Origin: Diogma glabrata
Lineage: Eukaryota > Arthropoda > Insecta > Diptera > Cylindrotomidae
Direction of reading: 5' to 3'
Assembly: GCA_963693315.1 (NCBI GenBank)
Contig: OY856187.1
Coordinates: 389,850,248 to 389,914,247, forward strand
DNA: 64,000 nt
The position numbers and the translations under genes are program-made. The notes under the pieces were generated by a model. The model was not told the origin of the DNA. It saw only the letters and a program-made list of their open reading frames with translations, and ran no database searches. Shown here piece by piece: positions 33,735-45,686 of the stretch (within the stretch, counting starts at the first letter, position 1; every line of letters begins with the position of its first letter).

Positions 33735-33771
33735 AATGGAGATAAAGGAAGAAAAAAAAAAAAAAAAAAGG

Positions 33772-35284
33772 TGACCAGACGTCCTCGTTCCGGGAGTACA
33801 GTACTCCTTTGAGAAATTTTGTACTCTACAGATTTTCTGTACTCCGTTTAGGATTTTTGTACTCCTTGTACTCATCAAATTTTATGATTATGATTTTAAC
33901 TTTTAAAAATATAAACAAAAGAAGTACAACCCGGGTAGGAACCCGTATTGGCGAGCCAAGCTCTGTTTAGTTAACTTTGGTTTCAGTCTGAGGCAGTTGT
34001 AAATGCCTAGACTGAACCAAAATTCAGTTTATTATATTTCGCGCTATTCACCAGTCTAATGCATTGTAACTATGTGCAAGCCATATTATGTTTATTTTTA
34101 TATATGTCACTCTTTCTACAACCTCTTTCCAAACATTTAAAGGAGGTCTGGAAAAAATTGGTTTGATAGAACTGGCCCAAGTCTTATTTGCCAGACTTGG
34201 CTCAAGCGTGGTTTGCTAGACTTGGCCTCAGGACATTAGTTCAAATAGGTCCAAAGTAGGTCCCCAAACTTGGGCCGCTTGTTAAGTTAAATGTTAAACC
34301 TGGCCCAAACTCCAAAAGCTGTGGCGCGGGTTTGGTCCCTTAGCTTTTTCTTACCTGGGATATATAACTTTGACTTAAGTCATAACTGTCTTAACAGTTC
34401 TGCCAGTTTCTTAATTTTTGGTTTTCGGTTAGCGTTCTAATTCTTGATAGGATTTGAATTAAACCTCAGAACATCTAATTGCGGTTTTATTAATTGAGCC
34501 TTTATTTACTATTAAACCTTTACTATTGAATTTAATTTGAACTAATAAATTTTTTTAAATTTTAATTGAAATGTTCCAATATTAATCGCATCAATGAATA
34601 AAGTCAATTTCTGGAAGCAAAAATTGTAGCAAAATGATTATATAACATTAGCTGTGTTGGAAATTTATATACTTCCGTCAGCCGTGATAGAGCTGGTATA
34701 TACAGCTGTTAGCAGTGCTTAGGTACGAATTTTGAAAATCAATTTTGCTTTTCTGATAAATGAAAACTTTAAATAAATTCTGAAACTGATTCATGGTAGA
34801 ACATCTTGAATGCGAATAACAATTAAAATAGAAGCTAGTAGGCCAATAGAATAACGGAAAAAGATATGGCTTACGTGTTGTTGTCGGAAATAGGTCAGAA
34901 TTTTTTTTAATCTCTGGGAATGGACATGCCGAGTCCACTCGCCTGGAACCTGGGGACTGGAGTTATTCAACTGAGTGTGCTGGAAATTTTTTTTTGTTTC
35001 CTTGTAAGCAATATAACTCGTAAGTGGTGCACTTTAGGATACTGGTGCTATGGATCTTTTTTGTTCCTTAAATGTTTTTTCTATAACTTAAAATAAAAAA
35101 AAAAAACAAAATTAATTTGTTTTGTTGCAAATTTTTGCGAAGAAATGTCTAAAAAACGATATTTTTCAATTGAATTTAGTTATTTACAAATAATTGTTTA
35201 TTTCTCAACGAAAAAAATAAGCTTCAGAACGTTTTATTCGGCTTGATAGTTTTTGCACAATTCCATTTTGCATTTAATGCCAGA
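33772..35284. other. Unassigned spacer with a dispersed-repeat look
   Basis: It starts with 'tgaccagacgtcctcgttcc', a sequence that resembles the ends of some insect DNA transposons and served as the LINE target site. At 34150-34240 there is a loose ~27 bp tandem motif (gccagacttggctcaag / gctagacttggcctcag). No ORF with protein-like composition. Confidence 0.4.
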
Positions 35285-36082
35285 AAAAAAGTTGTTAACT
35301 TTGGGCAGGCCGCAAGGTCTGAGTTTTTATCCGATCGCAACCTGTTTGACAGGAATCGAAAGGGTGAAGTGTCAGCTTAAAATAACAATTGTGTTGCCTA
35401 TACTCATATTCAATATTAGCAACAATTACAGTGGTTTGAAAAAACCTCGAAAATTGCTTAGTTGCAAAATTAAATTTCTCAACGAATTTTCCACTTAACG
35501 AGATGCGGTTTTAAAATTTGTTTTTAGAAAACCGAAAATTTAAAAAGAAACCTCTCTAAAATGATTTGGACCGAGTTATGGCCCATTTTGTTTTTGAAAC
35601 CGCGATTGTGACATTGATTTTGTATGCCATATATCGACAGGAACTGAGAATTTCCCTCCAAAATGATACTGTTGTACTCACAAGATGCTGGGTCTGTGCC
35701 TACCCAACACGCGATTGGTTACTCTGACTCCTGCTAGTAACATACTCTATGAAAAAATAAAACGTACTGTATAGTATACGTAAAACGTACGTAGCGACAC
35801 GATGAATAATTGAGTATTATTGTAATGACAAATAAATTTAATGAAAAAGTAATGAACTACTTATGTGTAATCATGACCCAAATCACGTTAGAGAGGTGTA
35901 TTTTCTAAAATCTGAGATTTTCTAAGCACTTTGCAAATTTTAAAAACGCATATCGTTAAGTTGAAAATTCGTTGAGAAATTTAATTTTGCAACTAAGGAA
36001 TTTTTGAAGTTTTTTTGAACCACTGTAATTGTTGTTAATATTGAATATGGGTATAGGTAACAAAATGATATTTAAACCTGAC

Positions 36083-36278
36083 TGTTAAATGCCAGAGAGT
36101 AGAAAAATCGAAGTTTGCCATTGGAATGTTTTAAAATCTAGTTTTCCGAGATAATTGTAATAAAAATCAGTTAAAAAAGAGAACTCCATTCGTTTTCACT
36201 TGTACACACTAAAAAGTCCCCTAAAATAAAGAAAGTTCTATTCGTAGCTGTTAGCTAGAAAAAAGCAGAATTACAACA
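36083..36278 (+). repeat. BEL/Pao 2 5' LTR
   Basis: 196 bp, matching 41492-41687 with four substitutions. Confidence 0.93.
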
Positions 36279-36451
36279 TTTGGCGCCCCCGGGTGGACAT
36301 CAGTATTTTAGTGTGAAATTCGAAATTTGTAAATTGAGTCAAACGTAATGTTTATCTTCGTTTGAGATTACGTAATCGTCGATGAAATGGAAAAGCTGAA
36401 AAACAAGCTCGTACACCAATTCGTGGTCTAATTACGAGAACAATCAATGAG

Positions 36452-39400
36452 GTGGAGACCGAATTACAAACTGCGAAGAGCATCATTACTTTAAAGGCGA
36501 AATATGAGCGGTTAAATGAATTACAAACCCGAGTTCAGGATATCGATCAGACTATTTTCAACGAGATGTTGGAAGATCCAGAAGCTACAGACGAGGATAA
36601 TTTCAACGAAACTATCGCCTGCGAAGATATATTAACGCGGATAGTGGAAACAAAGTTGAAGATCGATAAACAAGTAACGGAAAGTGAAATGGCTGCAAAA
36701 GTGGTGAATGATGATGTAGCTTCGTCAATTGGCTCATCATCACATCGACGTCGTCAATTCAAACTACCCAAGATTGAATTAAAGAAATTCAGTGGAAAGT
36801 TGTTGGATTGGTTGAGCTGGTGGGCTCAATTTAGCAAAATTCATGAAGATGATGAGCTAAACGAAACGGACAAATTTCAATATTTAATTCAGTCAATGGA
36901 ACCGAACACGAAAGGTGATGATATCGTCATGATATCGAGTTTTCCAGCCACTGTAGCCAATTACCCGAAAGTCATTGAAGCATTGCGAGAACGATTTGGA
37001 AGGAAGAAGCTATTGATACAAGTTTACATCCGGGAATTGTTCAAGATGAGTATCGATAACATGAACACGAAAGCCAAATTAACTTCGATGTATGACAAAC
37101 TTGTTTGCCACATTCGAGCATTGGACTCACTCAACAACACAGTCGAACAAGCGTCGTTGTTTTTGTAGCCGATTGTGGAAGCGAGTTTACCGGAAGAAGT
37201 GTTAGTGGCTTGGCAGAGATCAGGAATGTATGAGAAAGATGGTTCAGTCGAGGTACCACCCAAAAGCGAACTGGATTATTTGTTGGAATTCTTACGAGAC
37301 GAAGTCGAACGTGAAGAACAACGAGCATTGGTAAAGTCTGGTATGAGCAATAGCAAAGATACTCAAAAGAAGGCACAATCGTTAGTTCCAACTGCAGCCG
37401 CATTACATGTCGGCGAGATGAAGTTGGGATGTATTTTTTGCGGCAAACACGAACTCTCTCAGGACTGCAGATTGGCGAAAGAGATGTCAATGGATCAGAA
37501 GTTCGAGTGTATTAAACAGAAACGTGTTTGCGGAAAATGTTTGCTGCCCGGTCACAGGAAATATCGATGCTCAGCAAAAATATCATGTGAAAACTGTTCT
37601 CGTCAACATTACACAATCGTGTGCCGACAGTCAAGTGGAAATCAAATAGTCAAAGCAGTGACGGTGTCTAATACCGGATCGAACAACATTCTCAGCAGTA
37701 CAGTCGTCTTGAAGTGTATCATGTTACGAGTCAAAAGTCGTACGGGCATCATTACAGTACGTGGTTTCCTGGACGATGGAAGTCAACGAAGTTACATTTC
37801 CACAAGATTGGTTAAAATGATCGATGGAAAATTGTTGGGAAAGTATTTCGAGAAGGATACTTTATTCGGTGGCATTGTGACTGGCATTGAGGAGCGATCC
37901 ATATACGAAGTAGACATATTGGGTCAGTTGAACGATATCTACAAGTTGAATCTTGCAACTAAAGACAAGATAACTGGTTCGATCATTAAACTGCCAGATG
38001 GTCCATGGATGGACGAATTGAAAATACTGGGCATTCAACTTAGCGATTGTGAATCACCAATAGAAGATATCGACATACTTCTTGGAGCCGATGTTTTAAC
38101 GAATCTGGAAAACGGAAAAAGCATTCTGATGAAAAGTGGACTGAAAACGGTGGAAACTGTTTTTGGCTGGACGGTTATGGGTCCGATTCCGACAGAAGTT
38201 CACTTGAACACAACAATGTGTATGGCCGTTTCGTTCGTGAATGAAGCAAGTATCGCTCAACTCTGGGAATTGGATATAATTGGCATTAAAGATCCAATCG
38301 AAATGGAATCCAAGATTGAAAGAGATCGTCGAATGAAGGAAAAGTTTGACAAAAAGATTTTTCACGCCAACGATGGAAAATACAAAGTCAGTCTACCTTG
38401 GATCGATGGTGTTCAGACGATTCCGAACAATTTCCAGATTGCCCATAAACGATTGATAAATGCTACGAAAACATTAAAGCAGAAAGGTATGTACAACACT
38501 TACGATGCTTTGTTTAAACAGTGGCAGGAAGAAGGTTTCATCGAGGAAGTGAAGGATTTTCCGATGGAACATTGTCATTACATTCCGCATCATCCGGTAT
38601 ACAAACCACAAAATAAGACAACTCCAGTACGTCCAGTCTTCGACGCATCGTGTAAAATTGGTCGACATCCATCACTCAACGAATGTCTGGAAAAGGGTCC
38701 GAACCTAATCGAGTTGATTCCGGACGTTACACTGCAATTTCGTGATGGTTCGATTGGCGTTATATCTGATATAAGAAAAGCCTTTCAAATGATTGTGGTA
38801 CAAGAAGGAGATCAAATGTTTTTGCTGTTTCTATGGTGGGAGGACGAGTCGAATACAAAACTGAAGGTTTTTAAGCACAAACGAATCGTCTTCGGTTTAA
38901 AATGCAGTCCGTTTATATTGGCTGCAGTGATTGAACATCATTTGGAAAACGTTCCACCGGAAAACAGACAACTCGCAGAAAAACTGAAGAAATCTTTATA
39001 TGTCGACAACAGTGTCACAGCGGTACATACAATGCAAGAATATGAAGATTTCAAGCAACGTTCAATCGACATGCTGGGGCAGGCGAATATGGAGTTGAGA
39101 CAGTGGGAACACACAGTTTTGAGTAAAGAAAGTGACCTAGGAGATGATCATCTGAATTGGTTTTCGTCCGTTTTGGGAATGCGATGGAACAGAAAGAAAG
39201 ATACACTCTCATGTGCGACGATTCCAGAGATTCCAGAAAAATTATCGAAACGGACATTGTTGGCAACGGTGAATAAGATTTTTGATCCCATGGGAATATT
39301 GGCTCCGGCAATGATATATCCAAAATTGATGTTGCAATCTACATGGAAGCATGAATTAGGATGGGACGATACATTTTTGCCAATTATGAAAGAAGAGTTC

Positions 39401-41460
39401 CTCAAATGGACGAAGGATTTGAATTACCTACAACAAGTTGAGATTCCACGGAATATGAGAGGTAATTTTTACTTACACGAAACTTCAGTAGAGCAGCTCC
39501 ATGTGTTCTGTGATGGGAGTCAAGTGGCGTATGCGGCACTTGGATCAAACGAAACGTCGAATGGGGAACGTTTGTTGGCAACCGAGCGAGAGAAATTGTA
39601 CAATTGACAGAAGAGGATGCATGGAGACATGTTCCAGGTCACCTAAATCCGGCCGATTTTCCATCTCGAGGTGGATCTCCAAGAGAGCTTCTAGAATCAA
39701 TTTGGTGGGAGGGTCCCGAATGGTTGAGACGATCGTCGAGTGAATGGCCAAATAAAGAGTTTCAAGTCAATGAAGAAGAGGTTTCCGCTGAAAGGAAGAA
39801 AACAACTGTTACAAGTACTTTGAAAATCATTACCACCGTTGAAAACCCTTGGTACTCTACAAGCAACTCACATTACCTGAATCTACGTAAGATTGCACAC
39901 TTAAAACGTTTCATTTTTAATTGTTTGGCTAAGAAGCGGAACGTCCAACGTCGAGTCAACTACATTACATGGGCAGAACTGGAAGAAGCCGAGATCACTA
40001 TGGTAAAAATTATCCAACAACAAGTTTTTCCAGATAATTCTGACTTTATAGCCGGCTTGAAAGTTAAGAAAGATTCAGATGGAATGTATCATGTGGTTAC
40101 CAAGTTGCTTTATCGTCAAGATAGCGGTCGTTTCAAGGAACCGTTGCTTCTACCGTGTGTTCATCCGGATGTTGAAAAATTGATTGCAGAAGAACATCTC
40201 CGTTATGGACACGCTGGAAGAAATTTTCTGGTGAATAAGCTTCGAGAAAAATTTTGGATAATTTACGCCAAGAAAGTGGTAGGGAGAATAATCAAAAAAT
40301 GTCCGGTTTGTATACGATACAACAGAAAGCCAGTTACCGTTCCAGTTGCACCACTACCAGAAAATCGAGTAAAGGATGCGACAGTCTTTGAAATTTCGGG
40401 AATCGATCTCGCTGGGCCGTTGTATTTAAAAAGCAATGAGAAACAGTGGGTCGTAATTTTTACGTGTGCGGTAATACGAGCAGTACACATGGAGTTAGTG
40501 TCGAAAATAGACACAGAAGAGTTCATCTTAGCGCTAAGCCGATTTATTTACCGTCGAGGACGACCGTCGGTTGTCTACACGGATTGTGGAACGAATTTTG
40601 AGTCAGCTGCAAAACATTTTGGTAAGATTGATTGGAAAAAGGTGAACGAAGATTCGAGAGTACAGCGCATTACCTGGATTTTCAACCCACCAGCGTCACC
40701 ATGGTGGGGTGGTTTTTGGGAACGGCTGATTCGAGGGATGAAGGAATATTTGCGAAAATTGCTGGGTCACAACAATTTGACAAAAACCGAACTTGAAACA
40801 TCAGTCTGTTTCGTTGAATCCTTGATGAATGATCGACCACTTACGTACGTGTCTGATGATCCTGACGATTTGATACCATTATGTCCAGCAGCATTTTTAC
40901 GTGACATCGAACGAGCAGAATTTCCTGAAATTGAAAAAATCACCGGGAGAAAGTTACGGGAAAAGTTAAGACATTTGAGCCAGTTGAAGGAGGAATTGCG
41001 AAGTCGTTTCCGTAGCGAATATTTGGGACAACTAGTTCAACGAATGAATCCGAAGTACAATTACCAGTTCCGTTTGGGTGAGATTGTCTTGATCGTAAGC
41101 GACGATAAGAAACGATTGGAATGGCCAATGGCTCGCATCATCGAATTGATCAAAGGTACAGATGGAGTAATCAGAGTGGCGAGAGTCAAGACAGCCCGAG
41201 GAGAGTTGACCAGACCGTTACAACGTTTAATTCCGTTGGAAATAGGTGACGACGGAGAGGTGCCAGTGGTTGATGAAACAAAGTTGCGAGCGAAGGAGAT
41301 TGGACAAGTAAAAGTCATGGAACCAGTGGTCAAATGTCGAACTAAGGTGAAGAAGAAGACGATTTCAAAGAATGTTATTGATGAATCTGATTCGAGTGGA
41401 AATGCGGAGCGAGTCACGCGATATGGCAGAAAAGTAAGACCTCCGGTTCGATTCAATTAA
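36452..41460 (+). pseudogene. BEL/Pao Gag-Pol, interrupted
   Basis: The first part (36452-37168) is Gag with DUF1759 (PKIELKKFSGKLLDWLSWW). The TAG at 37166 is in the same frame as the continuation, so it is a plain nonsense change. From 37169 follow zinc knuckles (CIFCGKHELSQDC, CGKCLLPGHRKYRC, ~37432-37640), protease (FLDDGSQRSYI ~37770), reverse transcriptase (PVFDASCKIG ~38635; YVDN at ~39000, a variant seen in BEL elements in place of YVDD), then the RNase H start (VFCDGSQVAYAA ~39505). Near 39540 the frame changes and most of RNase H is missing. The sequence resumes with VEWGTFV and EEDAWRHVPGHLNPADFPSRG. Integrase follows intact (zinc H2C2 ~40195-40310, D in GIDLAGP ~40402, D in YTDCGTNF ~40578, E in WERLIRG ~40715) and a DUF5641-like end. 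Confidence 0.9.
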
Positions 41461-41491
41461 TTTAATTTTTTTGATAAAAAAGGTGGGAGAA

Positions 41492-41687
41492 TGTTAAATG
41501 CCAGAGAGTAGAAAAATCGAAGTTTGCCATTGGAATGTTTTAAAATCTAGTTTTCCGAGATAATTGTAATAAAAATCAGTTAAAAAAGAGAACTGCATTC
41601 GTTTTCACTTGTACACACTAAAAAGTTCCCTAAAATAAAGAAAGTTCTATTCGTAGCTGTTAGCTAGGAAAAAGCAGAATTATAACA
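41492..41687 (+). repeat. BEL/Pao 2 3' LTR
   Basis: 196 bp, preceded by the polypurine tract and followed by CTGAC. Confidence 0.93.
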
Positions 41688-41774
41688 CTGACACTACACC
41701 GTTTCAATTCCCGTCAAGCAGATTGCGATCGGATGAAAACTCAGACCTTGCGGCCTACCCAATATTAACAACTT

Positions 41775-42295
41775 TTAAAAAAAAAAACTAAACAATCTAT
41801 TTTGGAGACATTCCTTTATGTAAATTTCAGAATTTATAGATCCAGATGTCACAAAAGATTTGCTTCTCTCTCCACAGCTGCAGATTGCCTGCCAAACAAG
41901 AAATTTTTTGGGGAACTTCGTCATCTTTTTGATCCGGAATTCTTTGGGTACATTTCCTCGTCCACGAGAAACATAAAACTTCTGGCCAGGTAATTGGGAA
42001 AAATTGCAGAGCTCATCGTATATTACGCAACAATCTTTGGTTTCAAAGAAATCGACTCTCAACTGTTTAGCTCGTTTTTTTGCCACTGTGTTATTCTCTG
42101 CATTTCTGTCTGCAATTTTTTGCACTTTGTACGATTTGAAGCCGGTCTTGACTTTAATTCTGCGTACTGACTTTTCTGAGAAGCCCACTTTTGAAGCCAA
42201 TTTCCGATTTGATATGTTTGGATGCTTCTCCATTTCAGACACAGCTTTCTGCACCTTTTTTGGCGAGTGAAATCCTTCTGGTCTGCCAAGTGTCT
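41775..42295 (-). pseudogene. Tc1/mariner transposase, N-terminal half
   Basis: On the minus strand the frame runs from about 42295 (LGRPEGFHSP) through a helix-turn-helix DNA-binding region (HPNISNRKLASKVGFSEKSVRRI) into the start of the DDE catalytic core. The first Asp (CCVIYDE) and the PKKFLVWQAI / SEIYIKECLQ segments are present. The second and third catalytic acids are missing, because the sequence stops at 41775 where the foldback element begins. No matching C-terminal half was found on the other side of the foldback (before 35285). The encoded protein cannot be active. Confidence 0.8.
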
Positions 42296-42535
42296 GTCAA
42301 ATTTATTGATAAAAATAAAGGGTGTAAAAGTTATGTCAGTTTTTCAATGTTAACGATTTTTCTTCCTCAGTATTTATTTAATTTTTTTTAACAATTTGAA
42401 AGATGTTATGTAGCTTTGAAATTGTTATGAAAGAAATGTTTACATTCTAAAATGACAAAATCTTCTATAAATGGGCGGAACGGAGTTTACTATAGTTTTT
42501 TTTCACTAAATTGATAAAAAAGTTTTATTATTATT
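42296..42535. other. AT-rich spacer
   Basis: Probably flank or leader of the mariner fragment. Nothing else is supported. Confidence 0.4.
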
Positions 42536-42887
42536 GCTGTGTGCGAACTGACGAAATAATGAAAGATGACAAATATTAACTGTCAAAATTTTGTTTTTTG
42601 GAATTTATATTCACCATAACGAAACGTAAAAATTTGGTATAGCTTTTTAGCATCATCAAATTGTGACAGTAGGCATAACAAATTATTTCAGGAGGAACAA
42701 CAATTTATTACAGAAGTTTTTTTGAGTGCCAAAGTAATATTTATATTTGTATATATGTTATATATATTTATTAACAGCAAACATAAATATTACGAAGTTT
42801 TTCACCTTATGTCAAAATTTTGTTTTTACAAATTTCACCTTCACCAAAAATTGTGTTCTGTCATTATTTCGTCAGTTCGCACACAGC
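42536..42887. mobile_element. 352 bp MITE with perfect 27 bp inverted repeats
   Basis: The left end GCTGTGTGCGAACTGACGAA... is repeated exactly, inverted, at the right end (42861-42887), for 27 bases without mismatch. Inside are two direct copies of 'tgtcaaaattttgttttt' and 'caaatttcacc'-like motifs. No ORF. A clear target duplication is not visible (only GC on each side if the terminus is TGTGTGCG), so the superfamily is unknown. Confidence 0.8.
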
Positions 42888-43338
42888 GTGTGTTCCGCAA
42901 AATCACATTTAAATTATTACTATATAAGAAATACTTAATGTGATTATTTCACACTTTAAGAAAACGTGTAAAATCATTGGCGTTCATACAGTTTTAATAT
43001 AGGTTTAACAGGTTGGAGTCATTAGCACTATTTGAACCAAGGGGCCTAAACGCCGTTTTCATCTGAAAAAACTAATTTTACTTCGGTCTGAAAGACCTAA
43101 GTATTACATTCATGAGCCAAAAGTGAAATTCTTACCCCCACTTTTTTTGGCATTTCTCGACGTTTTAGGAGCTACTGATTCTAAAAAAGCAAAAAAAAAA
43201 AAATGTATGTCTGTCTGCCGGCCGTCCGGCCGGCCGTCATTACCTACGCTGCAGGGAAAACCACTGGAGGGATTTCAAAAATTTTTTTTCCTAAAAATAG
43301 GTGTACTCAAAAGACAGGTCCGAAAGGACGCTGTGTTC
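42888..43338. other. Unassigned, with a GC-rich palindromic patch
   Basis: At about 43209-43238 a 'gtctgtctgccggccgtccg' tract with GGCCGGCC palindromes stands out from the AT-rich DNA. Similar tracts occur near the ends of some insect transposons. No gene. Confidence 0.4.
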
Positions 43339-43757
43339 GATAACTGTACCGGAAGTGTGTCAAAAAAATCGTCAAGTGTGTCAAAACAAGGAAATTTGCA
43401 TATTTTTTGCTTAAAAAGCGTTCATTTTAAGTGATTACGAGTAGGAACATTGAACTTCGAGAAATATTGATGGTCGGGATTGGTATGTGAGACCAAAATC
43501 TAGATTATTGCATTATAAGTTTGTCAAAAAAATGTTGTCAAGTGTGTCAAAAGAAAGATTTTTATTTATTTTTTACCCAATTTTTCGAAAAAAAATAAAA
43601 TAAATAATTTGTATGACGTGAAAATATATTATTATTATAGAGAATTATGGCATTATAAGTTTGTCAAAAAAATAATGTCAAGCGTGTCAAAAAATGATTT
43701 CATTGATTTTTTTAGCCAATTTTTTGGGAAAAAAATGTAGCTGTTTTTATGACGTAA
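43339..43757. repeat. Tandem repeat, unit about 140 bp
   Basis: 'gtcaaaaaaatngtcaagtgtgtcaaaa' recurs at about 43358, 43525 and 43664, the last two within longer matching blocks ('gcattataagtttgtc' ... 'tatgacgt'). About 2.5 diverged units lead straight into the LINE fragment. A 14 bp 'gacggtgtatcatc' is duplicated at the junction (43760 and 43783). Confidence 0.65.
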
Positions 43758-44753
43758 ATGACGGTGTATCATCAAAATGTTGACGGTGTATCATCGAATA
43801 CTTTTTCAACTAATGCAGGAGTTCCTCAGGGTTCCGCTTTGTCACCAACTCTTTTTCTTATCTATATTAATGATTTGTTGGACTCAACGGTTCATCCTAT
43901 ACATAGTTTTGCTGATGATAGCACGCTTCATGCGTCTCATGAAGCACCTAAATTATATACACCCTTAGCGCTTAGTGAGTGTAGGTCAAAATTGATAGAT
44001 TCCCTTAACACTGATCTTAAAACAATTATGGATTGGGGTATTGCTAACAGTGTTGAATTCAATACAAGCAAAACACAGGTTTGTCATTTTTCTAGGATAA
44101 CGACACCCAATGCTTTTCCATTAACGTTTGGCCCCAAAAATCTTTTAGAGAATGAGTCTGTCAGACTTCTAGGAGTTGAGATTGAAAATAATATGAAGTG
44201 GAATTCTCATATTTTTAATCTGGCTAAGAATGCTGTTCAAAAGTTAGGATTTTTGGGGCGATGTCGTAAGTTTTTCGATAGCGAACAACTTCTTTTAGTT
44301 TATAAATCTTTTATACGTCCCTGCATGGAATACTGTTCTCACATATGGGGTGGAGCTTACTTGAGTAGTCTCAACTGCCTTGATTCTGTACAGCGTAGAG
44401 CTATTAAACTCATTGGTAACCCAAGTCTTACTAACGGTCTTGATTCCTTGCAGCACAGAAGAAATGTTGCTGATTTGACTATATTTTATAAATATATTAT
44501 GGATGAACGAGCTTCTGAAGAGATCAAATCGATTTTACCTAAATCAGCAAACCTTTCGCGTCACACCAGAGCAAACGTAGCAGCGCATCCCTTTACAGTT
44601 CAAATAATTAGATGTAGAACTGTAGCCTTCCAACGTGACTTTTTCAACAGAGTCTCTCATCTTTGGAATGCCTTACCTTCCTGGGTTTTCCCTGATGAAT
44701 TTAATCCTCAAGGCTTTAAAGTTAACGTTCATAAATTTCTCAGAGAATCTTAA
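43758..44753 (+). CDS. 5'-truncated jockey-superfamily LINE reverse transcriptase (331 aa)
   Basis: An open frame covering the C-terminal half of a LINE ORF2. It has the reverse-transcriptase motif GVPQGSALSPTLFLIYINDL (~residues 22-41), the active site FADD (~residue 53), the thumb (FNTSKTQVCHF, LGVEIENNMKW) and the conserved tail (YKSFIRPCMEYCSHIWGG; QRRAIKLIG; WNALPSWVFP). The endonuclease and the fingers/palm N-terminus are absent. No stop or frameshift falls in what remains. The tail motifs fit the CR1/jockey group, exact clade not certain. 44754-44829 is its short 3' region. Confidence 0.85.
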   Translation: MTVYHQNVDGVSSNTFSTNAGVPQGSALSPTLFLIYINDLLDSTVHPIHSFADDSTLHASHEAPKLYTPLALSECRSKLIDSLNTDLKTIMDWGIANSVEFNTSKTQVCHFSRITTPNAFPLTFGPKNLLENESVRLLGVEIENNMKWNSHIFNLAKNAVQKLGFLGRCRKFFDSEQLLLVYKSFIRPCMEYCSHIWGGAYLSSLNCLDSVQRRAIKLIGNPSLTNGLDSLQHRRNVADLTIFYKYIMDERASEEIKSILPKSANLSRHTRANVAAHPFTVQIIRCRTVAFQRDFFNRVSHLWNALPSWVFPDEFNPQGFKVNVHKFLRES

Positions 44754-44829
44754 TTTACATTCCATTCTTATCCCTAGTTGGCATGGTATCTTCGGATATT
44801 CAGAGACGTTAATTTATAATTTATTATAA

Positions 44830-45439
44830 GGGCTATTATTTTGAAAACGTACATTTTTTTGTTGATTTTTAAATTTTTGATTTTTAAAAAATCTGAAATT
44901 TTGATATATTGTTGGCATTGACAAAAGGAAAAAAGTAATTTCTGCTTTTATTTTTTGAGTACTCTGAATCGGAGTTATGCGCGGTTGAATTTTGAGGCTT
45001 TTTCACGTAGTTTTTGGTAATGGTGGCAATGTTTTGTGAATAGGTGCCACAAATTTCATCCGACTTACGTATATTTTTGCAAGTAAAAAGTAAATTAATT
45101 GAATAATTGAAATAAGTAAGTTTAAAATTAATAACTTTTCTCTTTTCCGCTAGGCGGCGCGTAAAACCTTGGTTTACTTCAAAGCTCATATCTCAAAAAG
45201 TAGGCTTTTTTTTTTTTTGTTTTTCACAAATTTTAAAGTAAACATATGCGGCTATGAAATTGAGAAATAAAAAGTCAGCAATTCAATATGGATTTTTTCT
45301 TACGATTTTTTAAAGTTTGGTATATGAAAAATTCACATGTGTTTTTTTATTAAGTTAATAATCCTGTACTAAATGTGGATCTAATAAATTAAACATTTCA
45401 TATTTTAACACCTGCAATAAATTTGAACCATTTTTTATG
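44830..45439. repeat. Left terminal inverted repeat
   Basis: About 610 bp, inverse of 47096-47687, with only scattered substitutions. Confidence 0.85.
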
Positions 45440-45686
45440 TATTTCTGATTGAGAACAGGTTTTTATTCAGAATAAGAATTGGAGATCCCAATGATCGAAG
45501 ATTTTGTTATAATTTCAACATCACCAACACTAACATTAGAAAAAAACATTAAAAAAATATTTTTCCTATAAACATTACAATTTAATCAATATTATAAATA
45601 AATACATTAAAAAATTAATTTATATATTTTTTTTGCCTTTAAATTGAAATATTTATGGTCATCAGAAAAAGAAAACATTTTGGCAA

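Larger units (their letters stand above)
25569..33771 (+). mobile_element. RTE-type LINE, split by a gypsy element
   Basis: The LINE is bounded by a 10 bp direct repeat TGACCAGACG (25559-25568 and 33772-33781) and ends in a poly-A tail (33752-33769), so it is a complete, target-primed insertion. Without the 4.9 kb gypsy insertion it is about 3.3 kb. It encodes an APE endonuclease and a reverse transcriptase resembling the insect/invertebrate RTE-like proteins often mis-annotated as craniofacial development protein 2. The reading frame is broken in several places, so it is inactive. A 5S-rRNA-like block lies 45 bp inside its 5' end. Confidence 0.85.
36083..41687 (+). mobile_element. BEL/Pao retrotransposon 2, RNase H-deleted
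   Basis: The LTRs at 36083-36278 and 41492-41687 (196 bp, TGTTAAATG...AACA) differ at four positions by eye (~2%). The target duplication CTGAC occurs at 36078-36082 and 41688-41692. TGGCGCCCCCGGG starts two bases after the 5' LTR as primer site. 'aaggtgggagaa' is the polypurine tract. The coding region has one in-frame stop and one deletion, so it is non-autonomous and older than the copia and gypsy insertions. Confidence 0.95.
35285..41775. mobile_element. Palindromic foldback element, split by BEL/Pao 2
   Basis: The left arm (35285-35525) is the inverse of the right arm, which is in two pieces: 35930-36082 and 41688-41775. Matching blocks include 'aggccgcaaggtctgag', 'tccgatcgcaacctg' and 'aaattaaatttctcaacgaat'. 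A ~400 bp unpaired centre (35526-35929) has no ORF. Before the BEL insertion it was about 880 bp. Outer ends are approximate, and no target duplication was found. Confidence 0.8.

Noticed and set aside
34678..34938. 86-codon minus-strand ORF starting MDSACPFPEIKK
   Set aside because: Composition is that of random AT-rich sequence after the first few residues. No motif, no splice context.
44884..45189. 101-codon ORF (also 47338-47691) with the same protein in both inverted arms
   Set aside because: Present in both terminal repeats because the arms are copies of each other. No similarity to a known protein, and one copy runs into the repeat end.
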